Source of the DNA: JABDGZ01 sp964487685
GTDB lineage: Bacteria; Omnitrophota; Gorgyraeia; Zapsychrales; Fredricksoniimonadaceae
DNA length: 11,493 nucleotides
NCBI GenBank assembly: GCA_964487685.1
Contig: CAZASA010000075.1
Span: 1 to 11,493 of the forward strand
Reading direction: 5' to 3'
Below, piece by piece: positions 1 to 5,498 of the stretch; the first letter of the stretch is position 1; each line of letters begins with the position of its first letter. Under the pieces are notes generated by a model, which had not been told where the DNA came from, did not search any database, and saw only the letters and a list, made by a program, of their open reading frames with translations. A program made the translations under genes and the position numbers.

Positions 1-2
1 TC

Positions 3-647
3 ATTCTGGATCCCTTAAAAGCAGTATTCAGTATCATGTATAGCTTTATCCCAACCGTGTTGGGGGTGTTGGCTGCTCTGGTTGTCGGTGGATTGGTGGC
101 CCGGGAAACGGGCAAACTGGTTGCTTCGGTTTTAAAAGGCATCCATGTTGATAAAATAAGCCATGATATCGGTCTGACACACACCCTGGAAGTCGGTGGG
201 ATCAAACGTCCGGTCAGTGACCTGGTTGGCATGGTCATAACCTGGGGTATTACGATAACCGCGCTCGTGATCGCTTTGACATACACGGGCGTAACCATCA
301 TCGGACCGATCACCGGTCCAGTCATGGCCTATGTGCCTGGTGTGTTGACTGGCGTGATCACCTTGATGGTGGGCATGGTCTTGGCCCATATCGTAGCCGT
401 ATTTGTCCACTTGATCGCGGCAAATACCGGCATGCCCCGACCGGAGATGTTGGCTGCTTTTACCAGGTGGGCAGTGGTGCTGATGGCTATTGGTGCCTTT
501 GTTAGCAAGATCGGTTTTGGTTTCTTGTTAACCGGTACCCCGCTGACCATGCTGGTAGGGGGCTTAAGCCTGGGGTTGGGCTTGGCCTTCGGTCTAGGTG
601 GTAAAGATCACGCGTCCCATTACTTGAACCGTTTGTTCAAGAAATAG
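3..647 (+). CDS. MscS-type conserved TM helix membrane protein (5' partial)
   Basis: This is an inner-membrane protein with about four long hydrophobic segments separated by short loops. The C-terminal run with LGLGLAFGLGGKDHA followed by a basic tail is typical of the conserved TM helix repeat (Pfam TM_helix, found next to or within small-conductance mechanosensitive channels). No MscS beta domain follows, so it belongs to the helix-only relatives, whose role is poorly defined. The first ATG is at 36, but no Shine-Dalgarno sequence precedes it. The frame stays open to the window edge and encodes ILDPLKAVFSI, which fits the amphipathic start usual in this family, so the real start probably lies upstream. 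A hairpin cluster and probable terminator follow the stop. Family placement is fairly sure; channel activity is not shown. Confidence 0.75.
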   Translation: MLDPLKAVFSIMYSFIPTVLGVLAALVVGGLVARETGKLVASVLKGIHVDKISHDIGLTHTLEVGGIKRPVSDLVGMVITWGITITALVIALTYTGVTIIGPITGPVMAYVPGVLTGVITLMVGMVLAHIVAVFVHLIAANTGMPRPEMLAAFTRWAVVLMAIGAFVSKIGFGFLLTGTPLTMLVGGLSLGLGLAFGLGGKDHASHYLNRLFKK

Positions 648-757
648 GGGTAACCCCCATCCGACGTCAAAGGACGTACGGATAAAGCCCATTCTCCCTC
701 GCCGTTCCGAAATGGGGCGGGACGGCACCAGGGCGGTAGTCGAAAGGCTACCGCCCG
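647..757 (+). ncRNA. Cluster of four hairpins, candidate structured RNA or 3' UTR
   Basis: Four stem-loops are packed between the first gene and the next promoter. Stem 1 is GGGG/CCCC (647-650 with 654-657). Stem 2 is ATCCG+ACGTC (659-668) with GACGT (673-677) and CGGAT (679-683), an AAAG loop and one bulged A. Stem 3 is GCCGTTCC (701-708) with GGGACGGC (719-726), including one G-U pair. Stem 4 is a perfect 9-bp stem (731-739 with 748-756). An alternative pairing exists: CCCATT (688-693) can pair with AATGGG (711-716) inside loop 3, which would compete with stem 3. I could not match it to a riboswitch or small RNA family I know. It could be just the 3' UTR plus terminator of the upstream gene. 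Confidence 0.4.
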
Positions 758-764
758 ACCTTTT
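731..764 (+). terminator. Probable Rho-independent terminator
   Basis: A perfect GC-rich 9-bp stem, GGGCGGTAG with CTACCGCCC, closes an 8-nt loop and is followed by GACC and a short TTTT run. The U-tract is short and offset by four bases, so termination may be modest. Its place between the membrane protein gene and the TTGACA promoter at 780 supports the role. Confidence 0.5.
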
Positions 765-779
765 GTACCCTTCGTAGTG

Positions 780-807
780 TTGACATTCAAGAAAAGTGAA
801 TTATTAT
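780..807 (+). promoter_or_regulatory. Sigma70-like promoter for the envelope operon
   Basis: A perfect -35 TTGACA (780-785) is followed by a 16-bp spacer and a -10 TATTAT (802-807, five of six consensus bases). Transcription would start at about 813-815, almost on the ATG at 814, which suggests a leaderless or nearly leaderless message. Confidence 0.6.
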
Positions 808-813
808 AGAGCC

Positions 814-1191
814 ATGAGAAAAGTCATTGTTTTATGCCTGGTATTAAGTTTTATGGGGATGAATAATTCGTTCGCGGCCAACAGGACGATCAAAAAATTG
901 CAACGGGGCGTAGTGAACATCGTGACAGCTCCCGTCGAAATCCCCAAGCAAATCCGTGTCTATTGGATCGCGGGATCAGAAAAGACCTTTCATATCAGCG
1001 CCTGGATATTCTGCGGGTTGGTCAAAGGCATTTGGATGATCCCGGTACGCGCGGGATCAGGTCTTTGGGATGTGATCAGCTCTCCGCTCGACATTCCCAG
1101 TAATGGAAAAAGCATTGTCCAGCCGCCATACGTTTTTGACGATTGGCCCCAAAGAAAAGCAGGTGTGATCTATCACAATATGAGGCCTTAA
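814..1191 (+). CDS. Exported TIGR04073-like (exosortase-associated) protein
   Basis: This is a small exported protein of 125 residues. Residues 1-22 form a signal peptide (basic MRK, hydrophobic core, cut after SFA/A). The mature part begins with KLQRGVVNIVTAPVEIPKQI, which resembles the conserved core of the TIGR04073 family, described as putative exosortase-associated proteins of Verrucomicrobia, Omnitrophota and similar lineages. Its molecular role is unknown. A glycine-rich, moderately hydrophobic stretch (about residues 53-85) follows. A GTG at 796 would extend the frame by six residues, but it lies within the promoter spacer and spoils the signal peptide, so ATG 814 is chosen. No Shine-Dalgarno sequence is visible, in line with a leaderless transcript. 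The stop overlaps the next start by one base, so translation is probably coupled. Confidence 0.7.
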   Translation: MRKVIVLCLVLSFMGMNNSFAANRTIKKLQRGVVNIVTAPVEIPKQIRVYWIAGSEKTFHISAWIFCGLVKGIWMIPVRAGSGLWDVISSPLDIPSNGKSIVQPPYVFDDWPQRKAGVIYHNMRP

Positions 1192-1769
1192 TGATCAAAG
1201 CGATCCTGGGAGCGGCCGTTCTGATCGGCCTTTGTACAATCTTGCCTTTTGGTGCCCATGCGGACACAAGCTATTCCTTGACTTGCCCTGAATCTACTTT
1301 TAAAGGAACTATTGCCTATAGTGTCATTGGCCTCTATCGTTCTATATATAAAGAATGTAATGGAAAGGTTATTTATGACGGGACTTTAGGAAAGGTCAGA
1401 TCAATTGAGATCAATATCTCATCGGCAAGTGTCGAATCAAGCTGCAGGTGGTGTGATGATATCGTCAGGTCTAAACAGGTCCTTGATGCGAAAACCTACC
1501 CCCATATTATTTTTAAGAGCAATGGCATTGAAAACACCGATGGAGGCCTTTGGTTGATCGGGAGGTTTTATTTGCATGGTTTTTCAAAAATGATCCGGTC
1601 ACGGTTCGATGTTAAGGTACAAAAGGAAAACACTTTATTAATAAATGGGACATGGAAGTTCAATCGCAAAGATTTTAACGTTATTTGGAATACCTTGCTT
1701 GATCACGGCGGTATTTTAGTAGGTGACTATATAACAGTAGATTGGAGCCTAAAAGGGCATCAACATTAA
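1191..1769 (+). CDS. YceI-like periplasmic protein
   Basis: This is an exported lipocalin-like protein of 192 residues. Residues 1-24 form a signal peptide (cut after GAHA, before DTS). The mature part follows the YceI pattern: an opening beta strand, an EINISSASVES strand, then KTYPHIIFKSNGIE (matching the family's 'kyP.i.F.S'), IGRFYLHGFSKMI (the 'G.ltl.GvtK' strand) and FNRKDFNV (the 'i.R.dF' strand). YceI proteins bind polyisoprenoid or other amphiphilic lipids in a beta barrel. Unusually, the mature protein has four cysteines (32, 56, 85, 88), including a CRWC pair just after the third strand, so a disulfide or metal site is possible. The ATG at 1191 overlaps the preceding stop by one base. 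A longer TTG start at 1143 would bury the signal peptide and is rejected. Confidence 0.8.
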   Translation: MIKAILGAAVLIGLCTILPFGAHADTSYSLTCPESTFKGTIAYSVIGLYRSIYKECNGKVIYDGTLGKVRSIEINISSASVESSCRWCDDIVRSKQVLDAKTYPHIIFKSNGIENTDGGLWLIGRFYLHGFSKMIRSRFDVKVQKENTLLINGTWKFNRKDFNVIWNTLLDHGGILVGDYITVDWSLKGHQH

Positions 1770-1780
1770 AAGGGCTGATC

Positions 1781-2514
1781 GTGGAAGAAAAACGGATCTT
1801 GGTTTTGGGGGCTTCAGGGTATATCGGATCACAGCTTGTGGCCGTGCTTTTGGAAAAAGGCTTTTCGGTGCGGGCAGCAGGCAGATCTTTGGAAAAGTTG
1901 GTTAAATGCCCGTGGGCCAAGCACCGGCTCCTTGAGATTATTGGAGTGGATGTTTTAGATAAAGAAAACCTTTTAAAAGCCTGCGAGGGCTGCGAGGTGG
2001 TTTACTATCTGGTCCATTCGATAAATCCTGAAAATAAAGATTTTGCTAAGAATGACCTGCTGGCAGCACAGAATACAGTTGAGACAGCAAGCCAGGCAGG
2101 GGTCAAGCGGATCATTTATTTAGGAGGAATGGGGCAAGAGGAGAAGTCTTTGAGCAAGCATCTAAGATCAAGGATGGAGGTATTACATACCCTGCATTCC
2201 GGCCCTGTCCCTGTGACCACATTGAGGGCTGCCATGGTCATAGGTAAAGGCAGCAGTTCATTCGAGATCCTTCGCTGCCTGATCCATTGCTCACCGGTGC
2301 TATTAGTTCCGTGGTGGATCTCAACCGAGTCCCAGCCGATCGCCGAGGAGAATGCTATCCAATATCTGGCCAGATGTTTAGAGGCAGGCAATACCGTTGG
2401 TCAGGTATTCGATATTGGAGGGCCGGATGTGTTATCTTACCGCGATCTCATAGATATGTATGCCAAACAAGCAGGTTTAAGAAAGAGGCTCATCATCAGT
2501 GTGCCGCCATTTTT
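1781..2514 (+). CDS. NAD(P)-binding SDR / NmrA-like oxidoreductase (3' cut by gap)
   Basis: This is an atypical or extended short-chain dehydrogenase-like protein. A Rossmann glycine motif, GASGYIG, lies at residues 9-15 after a beta strand. It is followed by the GRSLEKL region, a VVYYLVHS strand, GVKRIIYLGGMG, HLRSRMEV, TLRAAMVIGKGSSSFE, QPIAEENAIQYL and FDIGGPDVLSYRDLI. This order matches a family of NAD(P)H-binding proteins often fused to a C-terminal DUF2867 domain. The substrate is unknown. The GTG at 1781 has AAAAGGG upstream and lies 11 bases after the YceI stop, so it is the third gene of the operon. The gene runs into 100 Ns after 244 residues. Family members are often near 480-500 residues, so up to half the protein may be missing. 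Confidence 0.85.
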
Positions 2515-2614
2515 NNNNNNNNNNNNNNNNNNNNNNNNNNNNNNNNNNNNNNNNNNNNNNNNNNNNNNNNNNNNNNNNNNNNNNNNNNNNNNNNNNNNNN
2601 NNNNNNNNNNNNNN
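2515..2614. other. Assembly gap (100 Ns) of unknown true length
   Basis: The run is exactly 100 Ns, the usual placeholder for an unknown distance. The flanking sequences share no overlap. It removes the end of the SDR gene and any sequence up to the PilZ promoter region, so genes may be missing here. Confidence 0.95.
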
Positions 2615-2627
2615 AAATTGATTATGT

Positions 2628-2633
2628 TATACT
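2628..2633 (+). promoter_or_regulatory. Possible -10 element for the PilZ gene
   Basis: TATACT, a good -10 match, lies about 31 bases upstream of the PilZ ATG. The matching -35 would fall in the N gap, so the promoter cannot be confirmed. Confidence 0.3.
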
Positions 2634-2664
2634 GGTGGGCACTGTAGAAGGGGACAGTGATTTT

Positions 2665-3003
2665 ATGGATGAAAACCGACGTGTTGACCCGCGTTTTATA
2701 TTTTCTCAACCAGTCGAATACAGTTTCCCTGAGATCAGTGTTAATGGCAGTATTGCAGGGAATATCAGTTATAGTGGTATGTCCCTCAAGGTCCAGGGAT
2801 TCGTCCCTGTTGGCACCATCCTGCAACTACAGTTACGGTTGGGCCAAAGCCCCCAGGTCATTTGGGCAAAGGCCAAGGTTGTCCGTGTCAGGGAAGTATT
2901 GGCTGACGAATGTTATGAGATAGGACTTAAATTTGTCAGGGATGAAGACTGCACAAAAGCTATCGGCAAATATATTATGGGATGCCGGTCTAAATCAATG
3001 TAA
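2665..3003 (+). CDS. Single-domain PilZ protein (putative c-di-GMP receptor)
   Basis: This is a cytosolic protein of 112 residues made of one PilZ domain. The two c-di-GMP contact motifs are visible: RRVDPR at residues 5-10 (the RxxxR box) and NISYSG at 33-38 (the D/NxSxxG box). Beta strands of the barrel follow, ending in YEIGLKFVRDED. Proteins of this type bind the second messenger cyclic di-GMP and pass the signal to a partner. The partner cannot be read from the sequence. ATG 2665 is preceded by AAGGGGA (2648-2654) at a good distance. An in-frame GTG at 2635 is possible but lacks such a site. A zinc-ribbon gene follows after 24 bases, and a second PilZ after that. Confidence 0.85.
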   Translation: MDENRRVDPRFIFSQPVEYSFPEISVNGSIAGNISYSGMSLKVQGFVPVGTILQLQLRLGQSPQVIWAKAKVVRVREVLADECYEIGLKFVRDEDCTKAIGKYIMGCRSKSM

Positions 3004-3027
3004 TAATTATAGAAGGAGTTAAGAGTT

Positions 3028-3258
3028 ATGGCTGAAGCCGCACAAGCCCCGGTTGTTGAAGAAGTCAAGAATTGTCCTGCCTGTAAAAAGCCTTTAAAAA
3101 AAGCAAGACGTTTCTATCGCAACGGCGCCTATTATTGCAATAACAACTGTTTTAAAAAAGTCCAGGCCACGGCCAAGGCCGATGCTGCCGAAGCGGCCAG
3201 CGAAGCCGCTGAAGCCGCCAGCAAAGCTGCTGAAGCTGAAAAGAAAACCGGAGCGTAG
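3028..3258 (+). CDS. Small zinc-ribbon protein with Ala/Glu-rich tail
   Basis: This is a 76-residue protein of unknown function. Residues 16-41 hold two cysteine knuckles, CPAC (16-19) and CNNNC (37-41), spaced as in a treble-clef or zinc-ribbon fold that would bind one Zn ion, with many lysines and arginines between them. Residues 47-73 are almost only Ala, Glu, Lys and Ser, in repeats of the AEAASEA type, probably a charged single helix or short coiled coil. The gene has the best Shine-Dalgarno site of the window, AAGGAG at 3013-3018, nine bases before the ATG, which suggests strong expression. It sits between two PilZ genes, 24 bases after one stop and 4 bases before the next start. Nucleic-acid or protein binding is plausible but not shown. 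Confidence 0.75.
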   Translation: MAEAAQAPVVEEVKNCPACKKPLKKARRFYRNGAYYCNNNCFKKVQATAKADAAEAASEAAEAASKAAEAEKKTGA

Positions 3259-3262
3259 ATCC

Positions 3263-3646
3263 GTGACTCTTCACCAACCTCTGCCTGTGCCGCATGAAAA
3301 ACGCCGCCATCCGCGTCTAGAGCGCAACATTCCGGTAAAGATATCCAGCGACCATGGGGATATCCTGACCGAGACGAAGAATTTGAGCTGTAACGGGGCG
3401 TTTTGCCGTGTGACCCAGAGGCTTGAGCCTATGACTAAGCTCAAGGTGCATCTGTTATTGCCTTTGCGCAAAAAGGACAAGGTGACGACCAAGGCGATCA
3501 CCTGTCAGGCTGTCGTTGTCCGCGTGCAGGCAACGCAAGCAGGTGATTATTATGACACCGCCATATTCTTTAATGACATAGCACCAAAAGACAGCCAGAC
3601 CATCAGCGATTTTGTTGAAAGCATGATGAGCCGAACTTCTAATTAA
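3263..3646 (+). CDS. Second PilZ-domain protein
   Basis: This is a 127-residue cytosolic PilZ protein. EKRRHPR at residues 12-18 is a textbook RxxxR box, and NLSCNG at 40-45 is the D/NxSxxG box. Strands LKVHLLLPL, AITCQAVVVRV and YDTAIFFNDIA fit the barrel. The C-terminal helix has SQTISDFVESMM. The start is GTG 3263, with GGAG at 3250-3253, nine bases upstream and inside the end of the zinc-ribbon gene. The frame is open further upstream within that gene, but the upstream reading is only a Lys/Pro-rich shadow of its Ala-rich tail. The two PilZ proteins differ clearly in sequence, so they are not a recent duplication. Confidence 0.85.
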   Translation: MTLHQPLPVPHEKRRHPRLERNIPVKISSDHGDILTETKNLSCNGAFCRVTQRLEPMTKLKVHLLLPLRKKDKVTTKAITCQAVVVRVQATQAGDYYDTAIFFNDIAPKDSQTISDFVESMMSRTSN

Positions 3647-3715
3647 AAAATGAGGTAACGGCACATATCTAGGATTTATTTGAAATAGTTATATTTAAAG
3701 TAGAGATAAAAAATA

Positions 3716-3886
3716 ATGGAAAACTCAATTAATCTCTCTGTAACCCCATTTCAGGCTTTGTTGGCCTTAGCTTTTCAGGTGTGGATGATCGTATTTCCTA
3801 TCTTGCTCATCCGTAAGATCAATTATTTAACGGATTTGCTGCACGAGCATCTCGATGAACATAAGCCCGAATCCCCAAATCCCTAA
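3716..3886 (+). CDS. Small single-span membrane protein (56 aa)
   Basis: This short ORF starts with ATG at 3716. Residues 11-32 are hydrophobic (FQALLALAFQVWMIVFPILLI), enough for one membrane helix. It is followed by a positive RKI turn and an acidic, histidine-rich tail (LLHEHLDEHKPE). It overlaps the start of the next gene by 32 bases in another frame, which would allow translational coupling. The Shine-Dalgarno site is weak (an AGTAGAGA stretch about 10 bases upstream). The gene fills an otherwise empty 200-base gap, and its amino-acid pattern looks like a real membrane peptide. I do not recognise a family. Confidence 0.5.
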   Translation: MENSINLSVTPFQALLALAFQVWMIVFPILLIRKINYLTDLLHEHLDEHKPESPNP

Positions 3887-4544
3887 ATTAAACATTCCGG
3901 TCCTTTACGAAGACGATAATTGCCTGGTGTTTAATAAACCATCCGGCCTTTTGGTCGTTCCAACCGATAAGAACGAAAATCATACCCTTGTCAATCTTGT
4001 TAATCATCAGGAAGGACTGCCGCAAGGTTCTTTATATCCGGCGCACAGGCTTGACCGCGACACAACAGGGGTGATCCTTTTTGCCAAGGGAAAAGAGAAC
4101 CAAGAAAAGCTGATGCAGTTTTTCAAGGACAAAAAAGTCAATAAGACCTATATTGCCTTTGTCCATGGTCGTGTGAGCGAACCCCGGGGCAAGATCAGGA
4201 TCCCTATTAAAGATTATCATCAGCGAAAATTTGCGCCCAACATGCCGGCGCAATCCGCCTTGACGCATTATGAGGTGGAGGAATATTATAAGGAGTTTAC
4301 TGTAGTCAGGGTGATGCCTGTGACCGGAAGGACAAACCAGATCAGGATCCATTTTTCCAAGATAGGCCATCCGCTGGTCGGTGAAGATAAGTATGCTTTC
4401 CGTCGGGATTTTGCCTTACGTTTCAGGCGTACCGCCCTGCATGCCAGACGTCTTGAGTGGCCGCGGATGGATGGCAGCGGTATGATCAAAGTTGAAGCTC
4501 CGCTTGCGAAAGACATGGAAGACTTTCTATTGAAGCAGGGATAA
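3855..4544 (+). CDS. RluA-family RNA pseudouridine synthase
   Basis: This enzyme converts specific uridines of rRNA or tRNA to pseudouridine in the cytoplasm. The 229-residue protein has the RluA signature HRLDRDTTG at residues 64-72, with Asp67 as the catalytic residue. It is preceded by the NKPSGLLVVP strand (27-36) and followed by KTYIAFVHG and GRTNQIRIHFSKIGHPLVGEDKY (158-180). The C-terminal LHARRLEWP matches the family. There is no N-terminal S4 domain, so it resembles the shorter RluA/TruC-like members; the exact target position cannot be told. The ATG at 3855 lacks a clear Shine-Dalgarno site and lies inside the preceding small ORF, so coupling is likely. Confidence 0.92.
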   Translation: MNISPNPQIPKLNIPVLYEDDNCLVFNKPSGLLVVPTDKNENHTLVNLVNHQEGLPQGSLYPAHRLDRDTTGVILFAKGKENQEKLMQFFKDKKVNKTYIAFVHGRVSEPRGKIRIPIKDYHQRKFAPNMPAQSALTHYEVEEYYKEFTVVRVMPVTGRTNQIRIHFSKIGHPLVGEDKYAFRRDFALRFRRTALHARRLEWPRMDGSGMIKVEAPLAKDMEDFLLKQG

Positions 4545-4548
4545 ATTC

Positions 4549-4582
4549 CCCCTCTTTTTTTAAAGAGGGGATAGGGGAGTTG
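4549..4582 (+). repeat. Dispersed hairpin repeat, CCCCTCTTT family, copy 1
   Basis: A perfect 9-bp inverted repeat, CCCCTCTTT (4549-4557) and AAAGAGGGG (4562-4570), is followed by ATAGGGGAGTT. It begins four bases after the RluA stop. The same module, with a changed loop, recurs at 5005-5038. No U-run follows, so it is not a typical terminator. Confidence 0.75.
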
Positions 4583-4660
4583 AGCCGGTTGCCAACCCAA
4601 TAAAGCGTTGAAGGTGAAAGCAACCCAGAGGCAAAAACTTAACGCATTAAAAGGAGAGCC

Positions 4661-4966
4661 ATGAACTATGAAAAATTAAGCCTCAAGGAGTGGTGTGACC
4701 TCTGCCACAGCATTGCCAAAGAAAAAGGATTTTGGGAAAAGGACCGCAACATCGGTGAAGCCCTGATGTTGGTGGTCACAGAATTAGCCGAGGCCATGGA
4801 AGGATATCGCCATCAGGACAATGATAATTTCCGGGAAGAATTAGCCGATACCTTTATCCGCCTTTTCGATTTGTGCGGAGGATTGGGCATTGATATTCAG
4901 GCCGAGATCGTCAAGAAATCCGAAAAAAACAAATTACGCCCGTATAAGCATGGAAAAATCTGTTAG
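4661..4966 (+). CDS. MazG-like nucleotide pyrophosphohydrolase
   Basis: This is a 101-residue, all-alpha enzyme of the MazG/dUTPase-like superfamily, which splits (deoxy)nucleoside triphosphates to monophosphate and pyrophosphate and so cleans nucleotide pools. The metal-binding acidic motifs are visible: TELAEAMEGYR (E41-x2-E44, E47) and EELADTFIRL (E60-x2-D63). The end, NKLRPYKHGKIC, is a common closing motif of this group. It has about the normal size for a single-domain member and looks complete. AAGGAG (4651-4656) lies just before the ATG. The nucleotide preference cannot be read from sequence. Hairpin repeats lie on both sides, so it may be its own transcription unit. Confidence 0.85.
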   Translation: MNYEKLSLKEWCDLCHSIAKEKGFWEKDRNIGEALMLVVTELAEAMEGYRHQDNDNFREELADTFIRLFDLCGGLGIDIQAEIVKKSEKNKLRPYKHGKIC

Positions 4967-4970
4967 CCCT

Positions 4971-4989
4971 TCTCTTTAGTATAAAGAGA
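4971..4989 (+). repeat. Small hairpin after the mazG-like gene
   Basis: TCTCTTT (4971-4977) pairs with AAAGAGA (4983-4989) around a 5-base loop, four bases after the stop codon. It resembles a shortened or decayed form of the neighbouring CCCCTCTTT repeat. No U-tract follows. Confidence 0.45.
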
Positions 4990-5004
4990 GACGTCTTATC
5001 TGTT

Positions 5005-5039
5005 CCCCTCTTTATCACAAAGAGGGGTTAGGGGAGTTC
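5005..5039 (+). repeat. Dispersed hairpin repeat, CCCCTCTTT family, copy 2
   Basis: CCCCTCTTT (5005-5013) pairs with AAAGAGGGG (5019-5027) around ATCAC and is followed by TTAGGGGAGTT. The arms are identical to copy 1 while the loop differs. The GGGGAG in its tail (5031-5036) is the only Shine-Dalgarno-like sequence ahead of the lipoprotein ATG at 5047. Confidence 0.75.
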
Positions 5040-5046
5040 AATCATA

Positions 5047-5496
5047 ATGCGATTTTTAGCTCTCGCCTTTATATTTTTAATCTCAGGCTGTGCTTCCCTT
5101 CAGATGTCCGAATATATCAGCAGGGTTGACCATCCTTATGACAGGAAATTCTATGCCAGCCTTGAAAAGGTCACCAGCTCCTTTATCTATGTCTTAAAAA
5201 ATAAAGGCTGGTCCATTACCAGCGAAGCTGATCCATCAGTTTATGAGCGTGATGATCGTTATGATAATACCAGCTATCAGAACCTGCTTTTAGCCACGAA
5301 TATCAGGAAAAAATATAGTATCCTGTATTCAACCTATTCACATTTAAATATTTTCATTCACGCGATCGGCAATACCTGTGACGTGGAGATCCGTTTCGAA
5401 TCCAAAACACCGTTTATAAGACAATTTAGCTCTGGGCGTAACGATGGATTGATACAAGGCATTTTCGACGCTGTTGAGCAAGAGGTTGACAGATAG
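5047..5496 (+). CDS. Predicted lipoprotein of unknown function
   Basis: This 149-residue exported protein has a short hydrophobic signal and a lipobox I-S-G-C with Cys15 as the lipidation site. Ala at +2 points to the outer membrane if the usual Lol rule holds. The mature part has mixed alpha/beta character, with VTSSFIYVLKNKGW and a final strand CDVEIRFES. It loosely recalls small lipoproteins of the DUF4136 or BamC-like kind, but I do not recognise a specific family. The Shine-Dalgarno sequence seems to be supplied by the repeat tail at 5031-5036. The stop lies two bases before the uvrB start, so the two genes are very probably cotranscribed, though no functional link is obvious. Confidence 0.7.
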   Translation: MRFLALAFIFLISGCASLQMSEYISRVDHPYDRKFYASLEKVTSSFIYVLKNKGWSITSEADPSVYERDDRYDNTSYQNLLLATNIRKKYSILYSTYSHLNIFIHAIGNTCDVEIRFESKTPFIRQFSSGRNDGLIQGIFDAVEQEVDR

Positions 5497-5498
5497 GC

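Noticed and set aside
796..813. GTG start at 796 for the TIGR04073-like gene
   Set aside because: It lies inside the spacer of the TTGACA/TATTAT promoter, has no ribosome binding site and places extra residues before a good signal peptide.
1143..1190. TTG start at 1143 for the YceI-like gene
   Set aside because: It would put 16 residues before a clear signal peptide, while the ATG at 1191 overlaps the previous stop as in coupled genes.
2617..2664. Longer PilZ start upstream of 2665, reading out of the N-run or from GTG 2635
   Set aside because: ATG 2665 has an AAGGGGA site at the right distance and begins directly before the RRVDPR box. The upstream residues look unlike a PilZ extension.
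4549..4570. Rho-independent terminator after the pseudouridine synthase gene
   Set aside because: The Ts are in the loop, not after the stem. The tail is ATAGGGG, and the same module recurs at 5005, so it is better read as a dispersed repeat.
4586..4596. GGTTG-C-CAACC dyad upstream of the mazG-like gene as an operator
   Set aside because: It is short, occurs once and has no promoter around it, so it is within chance expectation.
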